A DNA stretch of 44,122 bases. Source: an uncultured Eubacteriales bacterium. GTDB lineage: Bacteria; Bacillota; Clostridia; Christensenellales; Aristaeellaceae. Below, piece by piece: positions 8,274 through 16,549 of this stretch. The notes under the pieces were generated by a model. The model saw only the letters and a program-made list of their open reading frames with translations. It was not told the origin of the DNA and ran no database searches. Position numbers and translations under genes: made by a program. The stretch spans positions 1 through 44,122 of the forward strand of contig CACYTF010000020.1 of the NCBI GenBank assembly GCA_902777335.1, written 5' to 3'. How positions within the stretch are numbered: the stretch's first letter is position 1; each line of letters opens with the position of its first letter.

Positions 8274-10055
8274 ATGAACGCAGCCATACCGAGGGCCGAG
8301 CACCCCAGGCCGGATTTCATGCGGGATACCTTTTTGAACCTGAACGGTGAATGGCAGTTCGCGTACGACGACGCCGACGCGGGCCTGCGCGAGGGCTGGC
8401 AGAGGCCGGGCACGGCGCTGCCGCTGCGCATCACGGTGCCCTTCGCCTATCAGACCCGCATGAGCGGCCTCGGCCCCACCGACGAGATCCACCCGATACT
8501 CTGGTACCGCCGCGGCTTTGCCGTGCCGGAGAAAATGGCGGGCCGGCGGGTGCTGCTGCGCTTCGGCGCGGTGGACTACCGCTGCAGCGTGTACGTGAAC
8601 GGCGAAATGGTCGGCGGCCACGCGGGCGGCTACATGCCCTTCGCGCTGGACATCACCGGCGCGCTGCGCGCGGGCGAGAACGACCTGTGCCTGCGGGTGG
8701 AGGACGCGCCGGACTGCGCCCAGCCCCGGGGCAAGCAGTATTGGGGCCGGGGCCTGATGGGCTGCTGGTACACGCCGGTCAGCGGCATCTGGCAGACGGT
8801 GTACCTGGAGGCGGTGGGCGCGTGCGCGCTGACGCGGCTGCGCGTGGTGCCGGACATTGACCGGCAGCTGTTCACCGCCGATATCGCGCTGGATCGGGAG
8901 CCCGACCCGGACATGACCCTGGAGCTGACGGCCTCCTTCGAGGGCAGAATGTGCCGGAGGGTGACCGCGACGCTGTCGGGCCGGCGGGCCAGCGTGCCGG
9001 TGAGCCTTTCCCAGCGGGGCGGCGTGGACCCGATCGAGCTGTGGTCGCCGGAGCGGCCCGCGCTGTACGATTTGGAGGTGCGCCTTCTGAAGGGCGAAAC
9101 GGTGGTCGACCGGGTGCGCACCTACTTCGGCATGCGCAGCATCGAGGTGAAGGCGGGCCGGGTGTACCTGAACCACCGGCGGCTGTACCAGCGGCTGGTG
9201 CTGGATCAGGGCTACTGGCCGGATTCGCTGCTGACGCCGCCGTCGGACGAGGCCCTTCGGCGGGACGTGGAGCTGACGCTTCAGCTGGGGTACAACGGCG
9301 CGCGCAAGCACCAGAAGTTAGAGGACCCCCGCTACTACTACTGGGCGGACCGGCTGGGCCTTCTGGTGTGGGGCGAGGTGCCCAGCGCCTACGATTTCAG
9401 TTTTGAGACCGTCAGAAATCTGTCCGACACGCTGGCGGACTTCATCGACCGGGACTACAACCATCCCTCGATCATCTGCTGGGTGCCCCTGAACGAGAGC
9501 TGGGGCGTGCCGGAAATCAGCGCCGACCCCCGCCAGCAGGCGGCGGCGCGGATGCTGGTCCAGCAGGCCCGGGCGCTGGACGGCACGCGACTGGTCTCGT
9601 CCAACGACGGCTGGGAGCAGGTGGAGGGCGACATCTGCGCCCTGCACGACTACGCCGCGGACGGCGCGACGCTGGCGCGCCACTTTGAGGACCGCCGGGC
9701 GGTGGAGGTAGGCGGCTGCGACGTGCGCGCCTGCTATGCCCGGGGCAGCGCGCCCGCCGGCGAGGCCTTCATGGTCACGGAGTACGGCGGCATCGCCTTC
9801 AACAGCATCGGCCCCCAGGGGGAGATGGGCGGCATGCAGACCTGGGGCTACCACGACAAGGTCGGCAGCGAGGAGGCGTTCTTCAACCGCTTCGCGTCGG
9901 TGACCGCGGCGATCCGGGCGATACCGTACTGCCAGGGCTACTGCTACACCCAGCTGACCGACGTGATGCAGGAGATCAACGGCGTGCTGACGCCGGACCG
10001 CAGGTGCAAGGTGAGCGTGAAGCGCTTCGCCGCGATCAACCGCCGGGAAGGCTGA
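8274..10055 (+). CDS. Glycoside hydrolase family 2 enzyme
   Basis: A retaining exo-acting glycosidase of the beta-galactosidase/beta-glucuronidase/beta-mannosidase superfamily. An N-terminal jelly-roll sugar-binding domain (about 15-180, with LNGEWQFAYDD and the VYVNGEMVGGHAGGYMPF signature) leads into an immunoglobulin-like domain (about 185-290) and a TIM barrel. The catalytic acid/base is probably Glu408 in WVPLNESWG, and the nucleophile Glu503 in MVTEYGG. At 593 residues it is a short GH2 without extra C-terminal domains. It has no signal peptide, so it is cytoplasmic and acts on imported oligosaccharides. AAAGGAG sits 11 nt before the ATG. The substrate cannot be told from sequence alone. 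It is first in a likely operon with GH31 and a MATE transporter. Confidence 0.9.
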   Translation: MNAAIPRAEHPRPDFMRDTFLNLNGEWQFAYDDADAGLREGWQRPGTALPLRITVPFAYQTRMSGLGPTDEIHPILWYRRGFAVPEKMAGRRVLLRFGAVDYRCSVYVNGEMVGGHAGGYMPFALDITGALRAGENDLCLRVEDAPDCAQPRGKQYWGRGLMGCWYTPVSGIWQTVYLEAVGACALTRLRVVPDIDRQLFTADIALDREPDPDMTLELTASFEGRMCRRVTATLSGRRASVPVSLSQRGGVDPIELWSPERPALYDLEVRLLKGETVVDRVRTYFGMRSIEVKAGRVYLNHRRLYQRLVLDQGYWPDSLLTPPSDEALRRDVELTLQLGYNGARKHQKLEDPRYYYWADRLGLLVWGEVPSAYDFSFETVRNLSDTLADFIDRDYNHPSIICWVPLNESWGVPEISADPRQQAAARMLVQQARALDGTRLVSSNDGWEQVEGDICALHDYAADGATLARHFEDRRAVEVGGCDVRACYARGSAPAGEAFMVTEYGGIAFNSIGPQGEMGGMQTWGYHDKVGSEEAFFNRFASVTAAIRAIPYCQGYCYTQLTDVMQEINGVLTPDRRCKVSVKRFAAINRREG

Positions 10056-10110
10056 GCGGCGCGCCCGCGATGCGCTTTCCGGCCCATCCCGCTGTCAAGG
10101 AGGTAGAGCG

Positions 10111-12528
10111 ATGACGACGTTTACCGACATCTGGACCCTGCGGCCCCGGCCCGCCGAAGGCGCGGTGATCGCGGGCGACGGCTTTCGCATCACGGTGCTG
10201 ACCGAACGGCTGCTGCGCCTGGAGTACGAGCCCGAGAACCGCTTCCGCGACGGCGCCACCACGGCCGTCATCAACCGGGATTTTCCGCTGCCGGCCTTCG
10301 AGGTGCGCCGCGGGGCAGACCGGCTGACCGTCGAGACGCGCTGCGTGCGGCTGGAGTACGACATGAAGCCGTTCTCGCCCGCCGGGCTCACCGCCGTGAT
10401 GAAGGACGCCTACCTGCTCCACGGCAGCGTGTGGCACTACGGCGAATCCGAGATGAACCTGAAGGGGACCGCCCGCACGCTGGACCGGGCGAACGGCGCG
10501 TTCCTCAAGCCCCGCGCGCCGGGCGAGGCCCCGGAGCCGCTGGAGATGGGGGAGGGCCTGATGTCCATGGACGGCTTTGCCGTGCTGGACGACAGCCGCA
10601 GCATGGGCATGGACGATCAGGGCAATCTGCTGCCGGCGGACGGCGTCGCCGTGGACCTGTACCTGTTCGCCTACGGCCACCACTTCAAAGCGGCGCTGCG
10701 CGATTTCTACCGCCTGTCCGGCCCGATCCCTGCCGTGCCGCGCTACGCGCTGGGCAACTGGTGGAGCCGGTACTACTGCTACACCGAGAAGACCTACAAG
10801 GCCCTGATGGAGCGCTTCGCCGCGGAGCAGGTGCCGCTGTCGGTGGCGGTGATCGACATGAACTGGCACATCACCGACATCGACCCCAAGTACGGCGCGG
10901 GCTGGACCGGCTACAGCTGGAACCCGGAGATGTTCCCGGACCCGAAGGCCATGCTCAGCTGGCTGCACGAAAGGCGCCTGAAGGTCACGCTGAACGACCA
11001 CCCCGCCGACGGCCTGCGCGCCTGTGAGGACCTGTACCCGGCCATGGCCCGGGAGATGGGCATCGACCCGGACAGCGGCATACCGGTGGACTTCGACGCC
11101 TCCAGCGAAAAGTTCCTGAAGGCCTTTGAAAAGGTGGTGCTGGACAGCTTCGAGCGCACCGGCGTCGACTTCTGGTGGATCGACTGGCAGCAGCGGGGCG
11201 GCAGCAGCATCCCCGGCGTGGACCCGCTGTTTGTGCTGAACCACACCCGCTGGCTGTACGCCAACCGCAACGGCGACGTGGGCCTGACCTTCTCGCGCTA
11301 CGGCGGGCCGGGCAGCCACCGCTACCCGGTGGGCTTCTCCGGCGATTCCTGCATCACCTGGGACAGCCTGGCCTTCCAGCCCTACTTCACCGCCACCGCG
11401 GCCAACATCGGCTACGGCTGGTGGAGCCACGACATCGGCGGCCACATGCTGGGCGTGCGGGACGAGGAGCTGGCCGTGCGCTGGCTGCAGTTCGGCGTGT
11501 TCTCGCCCATATTGCGGCTGCATTCGTCCATGAGCGAGTTTTTGCGCAAGGAGCCCTGGAGCTATTCGATGGAGCCCTGCGCCATCATGGAGGACTATAT
11601 GCGGCTGAGGCACCGGCTGGTGCCCTGGCTGTACACCCGCGCGCTGGCGGCGGCGGAGGAGGGCAGCGCGATACTCTACCCGGTGTACTACGACTACGAC
11701 CCGGGCTGGGAACTGATGAAGATACAGTATCGGGAGTACATGTTCGGCGGCCAGATGCTGGTCGCGCCCATCGTGAAGCCCGCCGACCCGGACCTGGGCC
11801 TGGGCTGCGCCGAGGTGTGGCTGCCGGAGGGCGACTGGGTCGACTTCTTCACCGGCCGCCGCTACGCCGGCGGGCAGAGCCTGCGGGTGTACCGGCCGCT
11901 GTCGGGCATGCCGGTGTTCGTCCGGCCGGGGACCGTCGTGCCGATGGACGGCGCTTATGCCCCGGAGAACGGCTGCCCGCTGCCGGGTGAGATCGCCTTC
12001 CGCGCGTTTGCCGGCGCCGGCGGGGAAGGCGTGCTGGTGGAGGACAACGGCGCGCGGCCCGGCTCTGAAGGCTATCGCCGCTGCGACACCCGGCTCGCCA
12101 TGAACGCAGGCGAGGGCCTGACCTTGCGGCTGTTCCCGGCGGAGGGCGCGGCGGAGCTGCTTCCCGGCGACCGGCGCGTCAGCGTCGAGCTGGTGGGGGT
12201 GGCGAACGCTGTGCCCGACGAGGCCGACTGCGGCTGTGAGGCCAGCTATGACGCCGAAAGGCGCACGCTGAAGCTGGCGCTGGACGTGAAGCCCGGGGCG
12301 GGTGCGACGCTGCGCTGGCGGCGATACCCCGCCTGCCCGCCGCTGGACCGGGTGGCGATGACCCACGCGCTGCTGATGCCCGTGCGCATGTCCAACGCGG
12401 ACAAGGACCGCATGCTGGAGATCGCGAAGCGCGTATCCCGGCCGGAGCGCCGCCTGGCCGCCTGGATGACCTTCGACCTGCCCGAGGGCCTGCTCGGGGC
12501 GCTGGGCGAGCTGGAGAGCGTGGAATGA
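10111..12528 (+). CDS. Glycoside hydrolase family 31 enzyme (alpha-glucosidase/alpha-xylosidase type)
   Basis: A retaining alpha-glycosidase that removes non-reducing alpha-linked glucose, xylose or related units. An N-terminal beta-sandwich (about 1-200) precedes the (beta/alpha)8 barrel. The nucleophile is expected at Asp358 in FWWIDWQQ, and the acid/base at Asp412 in GFSGDS. The WWSHDIGGH stretch near 430-440 is typical of the family. Beta domains and a roughly 60-residue helical tail close the 805-residue protein. No signal peptide is seen, so it is intracellular. AAGGAGGT lies 6 nt before the ATG, a very strong site. It lies 55 nt after GH2, and the pair could dismantle a mixed-linkage oligosaccharide. 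Substrate is not decided by the sequence. Confidence 0.92.
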   Translation: MTTFTDIWTLRPRPAEGAVIAGDGFRITVLTERLLRLEYEPENRFRDGATTAVINRDFPLPAFEVRRGADRLTVETRCVRLEYDMKPFSPAGLTAVMKDAYLLHGSVWHYGESEMNLKGTARTLDRANGAFLKPRAPGEAPEPLEMGEGLMSMDGFAVLDDSRSMGMDDQGNLLPADGVAVDLYLFAYGHHFKAALRDFYRLSGPIPAVPRYALGNWWSRYYCYTEKTYKALMERFAAEQVPLSVAVIDMNWHITDIDPKYGAGWTGYSWNPEMFPDPKAMLSWLHERRLKVTLNDHPADGLRACEDLYPAMAREMGIDPDSGIPVDFDASSEKFLKAFEKVVLDSFERTGVDFWWIDWQQRGGSSIPGVDPLFVLNHTRWLYANRNGDVGLTFSRYGGPGSHRYPVGFSGDSCITWDSLAFQPYFTATAANIGYGWWSHDIGGHMLGVRDEELAVRWLQFGVFSPILRLHSSMSEFLRKEPWSYSMEPCAIMEDYMRLRHRLVPWLYTRALAAAEEGSAILYPVYYDYDPGWELMKIQYREYMFGGQMLVAPIVKPADPDLGLGCAEVWLPEGDWVDFFTGRRYAGGQSLRVYRPLSGMPVFVRPGTVVPMDGAYAPENGCPLPGEIAFRAFAGAGGEGVLVEDNGARPGSEGYRRCDTRLAMNAGEGLTLRLFPAEGAAELLPGDRRVSVELVGVANAVPDEADCGCEASYDAERRTLKLALDVKPGAGATLRWRRYPACPPLDRVAMTHALLMPVRMSNADKDRMLEIAKRVSRPERRLAAWMTFDLPEGLLGALGELESVE

Positions 12529-12630
12529 CGGGGTGAGCGGCTGCGCCACATATTCGGCGGGCGGCAGGGCCGGTCGCCCGATGGGTTCGCCGGTCAGCCG
12601 GACATCCTGCATACGGACGGGGGAAGAGCC

Positions 12631-14052
12631 ATGGACAACGCACAGGGCCGGGCGCAGAAGACCACGCTGCGCCAGCTGATCGCGATGCTGGCGGTGATCG
12701 CGATACCGGTGGCGCTGCAGAACCTGCTGACCACCACTGGCAGCATGGTGGACACCATGATGATCGCGTCGCTGGGCGAGAAGAGCGTGGGGGCGGTGGG
12801 CCTGTGCGCCCAGTTCTCCAGCCTGATGTTCTCGGGCTACTGGGGCTTCGTGGGCGGCGGCATGCTGTTCTTCTCCCAATACTGGGGCGCGGGCAACCAC
12901 GACGGCATCCGCAAGTCCTACGGCATGACGCTGAGCTTCATGATGATCTCCGGGCTGATCTGCGCCCTCTTCGCGGTGTTCGCGCCGGACAAGGTGATGG
13001 GCCTGTACACCGACAGCGTCGAGATTCGCCGCATCGGCGTGCAGTATTTGCGCATCGTGGGCTTTGCCTATCCGCTGCAGGTCATCGCTTCGGCGATGGC
13101 GGCGCTGCTGCGCTCGGTGGAGAAGGTGAAGATCCCCATGGTGGCGGGCATCGCCAGCGTGGTGACCAACTGCGTGTGCAACTACATACTGATCTTCGGC
13201 AAGCTGGGCCTGCCGGCGATGGGCGTGCGCGGCGCGGCGCTGGGCACCGTGATCGCCAACCTGGTGAACGTGGGCCTGATGGCGGTGCTGGTGAAGGCCC
13301 GCGGCATCCCCTACATGCTGGAGTTTCGCGCCCACTTCCGGTGGAACAGGCCGCTTTTGAAGGAGTATTTGGTGAAGTGCTTCCCGATACTGATGAACGA
13401 GGTGTTCATCGGCGTCGGCAACATGATGATCAACGTGGTGCTGGGCCACCAGGCGGACGAGGCCATCGCGGCCACCGCCGTGCTGCGCACGCTGGAGGGC
13501 ATGGTGATCGGCATGTTCGCTGGCTTCTCCAGCGCCGCCAGCGTGCTGGTGGGCAAGGAGGTGGGCGCGGGCAACCACGAGGAGGCCTTCGCCCGGGGCT
13601 GGCGACTGATCTACCTGTGCTGCGGCATGATCGCCCTGCTGGGCGCGGTGCTGGTGGCGGTGAACCGGCCGCTACTGCACGCCATGGGCATGTCCGGCGA
13701 ATCCTACCGCATCGCCTTCGGCATGCTGGTCATCTACTGCCTGGTGGCGCTCATCCGCATGCAGAACTGGTGCATGAACGACACCTACCGCGCGGCGGGG
13801 GATTCGGCCTTCGGCTCGATCATGGAGCTGACCTTCATGTTCCTGATGGTCCAGCCGGTGATCCACATCGCCAACGACGTGTTCCACGCGCCGTTTCTGC
13901 TGGTGTTCGCGCTGTGCTATGTGGACGAGCCCATCCGCTACGTGATCATGCAGGCGCACATGTACTCCCGCAAGTGGATCAAGCCCGTCTCCGACGAGGG
14001 CCGGGCCACCATCGACGCCTTCCGCAAGAAGTACAACGTGCGCGTGAAATAG
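12631..14052 (+). CDS. MATE family efflux transporter
   Basis: Inner-membrane antiporter of the multidrug and toxic compound extrusion family, which exports organic solutes against Na+ or H+. About 12 hydrophobic segments form two repeats, and the 473-residue length is normal. The N-terminal IPVALQNLLTTTGSMVDTMMIASLG stretch matches the family start, with a second repeat at about 240-265 (FPILMNEVFIGVGNMMINVV). GGGGGAAG precedes the ATG. It stands 102 nt after GH31 on the same strand with no terminator between, so it is probably co-expressed with the two glycosidases. That is an unusual partner for a sugar-degrading pair, which normally sits with an importer. Substrate unknown. Confidence 0.92.
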   Translation: MDNAQGRAQKTTLRQLIAMLAVIAIPVALQNLLTTTGSMVDTMMIASLGEKSVGAVGLCAQFSSLMFSGYWGFVGGGMLFFSQYWGAGNHDGIRKSYGMTLSFMMISGLICALFAVFAPDKVMGLYTDSVEIRRIGVQYLRIVGFAYPLQVIASAMAALLRSVEKVKIPMVAGIASVVTNCVCNYILIFGKLGLPAMGVRGAALGTVIANLVNVGLMAVLVKARGIPYMLEFRAHFRWNRPLLKEYLVKCFPILMNEVFIGVGNMMINVVLGHQADEAIAATAVLRTLEGMVIGMFAGFSSAASVLVGKEVGAGNHEEAFARGWRLIYLCCGMIALLGAVLVAVNRPLLHAMGMSGESYRIAFGMLVIYCLVALIRMQNWCMNDTYRAAGDSAFGSIMELTFMFLMVQPVIHIANDVFHAPFLLVFALCYVDEPIRYVIMQAHMYSRKWIKPVSDEGRATIDAFRKKYNVRVK

Positions 14053-14152
14053 CATGCGGGTGAAGCCCACACACAGCCGTATACCATGTGCCATCACAAC
14101 AACATGCTGTGCTGGCAGCACAAAACATCTGAAAACAATTATTCTCCGGGCA

Positions 14153-14182
14153 TGGTGCAAAACCCTGGCGTTCGGCTATAAT
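14153..14182 (+). promoter_or_regulatory. Promoter of the orphan 59-codon gene
   Basis: A consensus TATAAT lies at 14177-14182. The -35 region is weak (TGGTGC at 14153-14158, 18-nt spacing). The predicted start of transcription, near 14189, leaves a leader of about 43 nt. A perfect odd palindrome at 14108-14122 (TGTGCTG, G, CAGCACA) lies upstream and could be an operator or the end of the MATE transcript. Confidence 0.55.
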
Positions 14183-14231
14183 AGTATCGTCAACAGGGAC
14201 CGAACGACCGACCATTTTGGAGGATATGATG

Positions 14232-14411
14232 ATGAATACATGGTACAACGCGACTGCTTACAGCATGTCTTATCTGATGGCGGAGGATACCGGCGCGCCG
14301 GAGCTTCGCAATCCGCTGAACAGTGCCATGCGCGCCGACCGGACGGACAAGCCCGAGAGTCACCCGCTGCGTGCGCTGATGGCCCACGTTCTGGCGATAT
14401 TCGCGATCTGA
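14232..14411 (+). CDS. Small orphan protein, 59 residues, unknown function
   Basis: Not recognised. The reading frame is supported by its setting more than by its sequence. A TATAAT promoter lies about 50 nt upstream, GGAGG at 14219-14223 is well spaced from the ATG at 14232, and a strong terminator begins 22 nt after the stop. Two further ATGs at 14226 and 14229 are possible but sit closer to the ribosome site. The protein is polar in the middle (a run rich in Arg, Asp, Lys and Pro, residues 26-44) with a short hydrophobic C-terminus, ALMAHVLAIFAI, too short for a confident membrane helix. It has no cysteines and no leader Gly-Gly motif. A regulatory peptide, a toxin-like peptide or a small membrane-associated protein are all possible. 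Confidence 0.6.
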   Translation: MNTWYNATAYSMSYLMAEDTGAPELRNPLNSAMRADRTDKPESHPLRALMAHVLAIFAI

Positions 14412-14432
14412 ACCATCAATAAGATATAAGCC

Positions 14433-14463
14433 AAACCCCGGCGACCGTTCGCCGGGGTTTGTT
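14433..14463. terminator. Bidirectional rho-independent terminator
   Basis: A perfect 12-bp stem (14433-14444 with 14449-14460, AAACCCCGGCGA) around a CCGT loop, then GTTGTT on the plus strand. It ends the small orphan gene on the plus strand, and the EamA gene (stop at 14465) on the minus strand, where the stem itself supplies TTT. Confidence 0.85.
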
Positions 14464-14464
14464 G

Positions 14465-15367
14465 TTATGAGCCCTGCCGTTTCCGGTTGAGCAATACCAC
14501 CGCGGCGAGGATCAGGGCCATGCCGAGGCCGGAGAGCGGGGTCAGCGGCTCGGAGAACACCAGTATGCCGATCAGCGTGGCCACCATGGGCTCCACGGTG
14601 GCGAGGATGCCCGCCCGGCTGGCCTCCACGGTGCGCAGGCCCAGGGTGTAGGCCAGAAACGGCACTACCGCCGTGACCAGCGCGGTCACAAGGCAGAAGA
14701 GCAGCAGCGCCGCAAGGTTTGGCGCGGCGGCGAACTTCGCCAGCATGTCCGCGGGCTGGCAGATCAAAAGGGAGCCGGCGGCGGCGAACAGGAACGTCCA
14801 GGTGGTGACGGTGAAGGGGGAGTACTTGCGCAGGGCGACGGTGCCCAGTATGCTGTACAGCCCGTACCCCAGGCCGGAGCCCAGGCCGAACAGCAGCCCC
14901 GCCAGCGTCACCCCCTCGCCGGAGACGCCGGACACCAGCACGCACCCGGCAAAGGCCAGGGCCAGCGCCAGCAGCTTCAGGCCGGTGAGCTTTTCGCGAA
15001 AGAACAGCGCCGACATCAGCGTGATCCAGATGGGGGAGGTGTACAGCAGTATCGCCGCGGTGGACAGCGGCATCATCTCGATGGCGGTGAAGTAGCACAC
15101 GGTGAAGAACAGTATGCTGCCGAACCCCAGCCCGAGAAACAGAAGTATGTCCCGCGGCGACAGCCTGAACCCGGAGCGGTCCCTGACCAGCTGCAGCAGG
15201 CAGAAGGCCAGCGCGGCCAGCGTGACGCGGATCGACACGATCTGTATGGACGTGAAGCCATAGGCCCCGAGCCGCCGGACGAATATGCCCATGCTGCCCC
15301 AGAAGCAGCCGGCCAGCAGGATCAGCGCCGGGCCGATGTTCCGTTTTCTTTCCATATTTCCATTCAT
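14465..15367 (-). CDS. EamA/DMT superfamily transporter
   Basis: A ten-helix membrane permease of the drug/metabolite transporter superfamily, with two EamA repeats. Repeat 1 runs from GPALILLAGCFWGSMGIFVR (about 11-30) to about 140, and repeat 2 from about 150 to the end, with the typical EPLTPLSGLGMALILAAVVLL end. Length 300 is standard. Substrates across the family are diverse (amino acids, nucleotides, sugars), so none is assigned. Its ATG lies 4 nt after the stop of the second chromate-type gene, so it belongs to the operon led by GH127. No strong ribosome site of its own is visible, which suggests coupling. Confidence 0.88.
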   Translation of the reverse strand: MNGNMERKRNIGPALILLAGCFWGSMGIFVRRLGAYGFTSIQIVSIRVTLAALAFCLLQLVRDRSGFRLSPRDILLFLGLGFGSILFFTVCYFTAIEMMPLSTAAILLYTSPIWITLMSALFFREKLTGLKLLALALAFAGCVLVSGVSGEGVTLAGLLFGLGSGLGYGLYSILGTVALRKYSPFTVTTWTFLFAAAGSLLICQPADMLAKFAAAPNLAALLLFCLVTALVTAVVPFLAYTLGLRTVEASRAGILATVEPMVATLIGILVFSEPLTPLSGLGMALILAAVVLLNRKRQGS

Positions 15368-15371
15368 GCTC

Positions 15372-15938
15372 TCAGAACTTCAGGAGTATGCCCACGGCCG
15401 CGGAGATGGCGATGTAGATCACCGGGCTCCACTTGAGCTTGCGCTGGGCGATGAATATCGCCGCCCCCAGCACAATGGCCTTCCACAGGAACAGGTCGCC
15501 GAAGCTGCCGCTTTCTTGAAAGGCCGGCAGGTTCACCAGCGCCACCTTCGCCACGTTCAGCCCGGCGGCGGTGATCATCGCGATGGAGGCGGGGCGCAGC
15601 CCGTAGAAGGCGCCCTCCACCAGCTTGTTCTCGCGGAACCGGTGCAGGAACTTGGCGATGATCAGTATGATGACCACCGACGGCAGCGCCAGCCCCAGCG
15701 TGGCCAGTATGCCGCCCGCCACCTTCGCGGTGGTGAAGCCCGCGTAGGTGGACATGTTGATGCCGATGGCCCCCGGCGTGGACTCGGACACCGCGATCAT
15801 GTCCGCGATGTCGGCGTGGGTGAACCAGCCGGTGCTGTCGCTCATCTCGTACAGGAAGGGCAGCGTCGCCAGGCCGCCGCCCACCGAGAACAGGCCGGTC
15901 TTGGCAAACTCCAGTATCAGCCGAAGCAGCGTGTTCAT
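15372..15938 (-). CDS. Chromate transporter (CHR) family half-protein, second subunit
   Basis: One half of a short-chain CHR transporter pair. Such proteins extrude chromate or, in many Clostridia without chromate exposure, an unknown anion. FSVGGGLATLPFL near residues 17-29 and PGAIGINMSTYAGF near 56-69 are family signatures, and about five to six membrane segments follow in 188 residues. The start ATG overlaps the stop of the partner gene by four bases (ATGA), so the halves are made in equal amounts. An apparent long reading frame reaching 17027 is only antisense and frame shadow. The function here is unproven; placement with GH127 suggests an anion released in sugar or uronate breakdown, which is inference. 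Confidence 0.88.
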   Translation of the reverse strand: MNTLLRLILEFAKTGLFSVGGGLATLPFLYEMSDSTGWFTHADIADMIAVSESTPGAIGINMSTYAGFTTAKVAGGILATLGLALPSVVIILIIAKFLHRFRENKLVEGAFYGLRPASIAMITAAGLNVAKVALVNLPAFQESGSFGDLFLWKAIVLGAAIFIAQRKLKWSPVIYIAISAAVGILLKF

Positions 15939-16507
15939 GCCCTGCCCCCCTTTCCCCGGCGGACGCGGGCCAGCGATATCGCGATGCCCGCCGCGCCGCT
16001 GAGCAGCACCAGCACCGCCGCCGGAACCTTCACCGGCAAAAAGCCGGAGAAGGCGGTCAGCGCGAACACCACGAGATACAGCGCCAGCGAGAGCCGGTCC
16101 ACCACCGACGACTTCCACAGCCGCAGCACCGCCTGCACGATCAGCACGCACACGCACACGCGGATGCCCGCGAAGGCGTGCTGCACCAGCGGCTCGTCCG
16201 CGAAGTTCTGCAAAGACGCGGCGATGACCAGTATGATCGCGATGGGCCCGGTCAGAAAGCCCAGCGTCGCCGCCAGCGCGCCGGGAAGGCCCCTGCGCTT
16301 CTCGCCGATGAAGGTGGACACGTTCAGCGCGATGATGCCGGGGGTGCACTGCCCGATGGCGAAGTAGTCGCGCAGCTCGTCCATGGTCGCCCAGCCCCGC
16401 CGGTTGACCAGCTCCCGCTCCAGCAGCGGCAGCATGGCGTAGCCGCCGCCGAAGGTCACACAGCCCAGCCGGACGAACGTCAGGTACAGGTCCAGCAAGT
16501 CTTTCAT
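15935..16507 (-). CDS. Chromate transporter (CHR) family half-protein, first subunit
   Basis: Partner of the following gene. FVRLGCVTFGGGYAMLPLL (about 11-29) and GQCTPGIIALNVSTFIG (about 52-68) are the CHR signatures, and 190 residues with about six hydrophobic segments match short-chain members that work as a heterodimer of oppositely inserted halves. AAGGGGGT stands 7 nt before its ATG. The gap to the GH127 stop is 42 nt without a terminator, so one transcript is likely. A basic C-terminus (VRRGKGGRA) overlaps the start of the second half. Confidence 0.88.
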   Translation of the reverse strand: MKDLLDLYLTFVRLGCVTFGGGYAMLPLLERELVNRRGWATMDELRDYFAIGQCTPGIIALNVSTFIGEKRRGLPGALAATLGFLTGPIAIILVIAASLQNFADEPLVQHAFAGIRVCVCVLIVQAVLRLWKSSVVDRLSLALYLVVFALTAFSGFLPVKVPAAVLVLLSGAAGIAISLARVRRGKGGRA

Positions 16508-16549
16508 CCTGAGTACCCCCTTGACGGATGTTGTCGCCTGTATGGTATA

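Noticed and set aside
10036..13578. 1180-codon open frame on the minus strand opposite GH31 and MATE
   Set aside because: Low-complexity His/Gln/Ala/Arg-rich translation with no domain, opposite two genes with intact catalytic motifs and ribosome sites; a GC-skewed antisense shadow.
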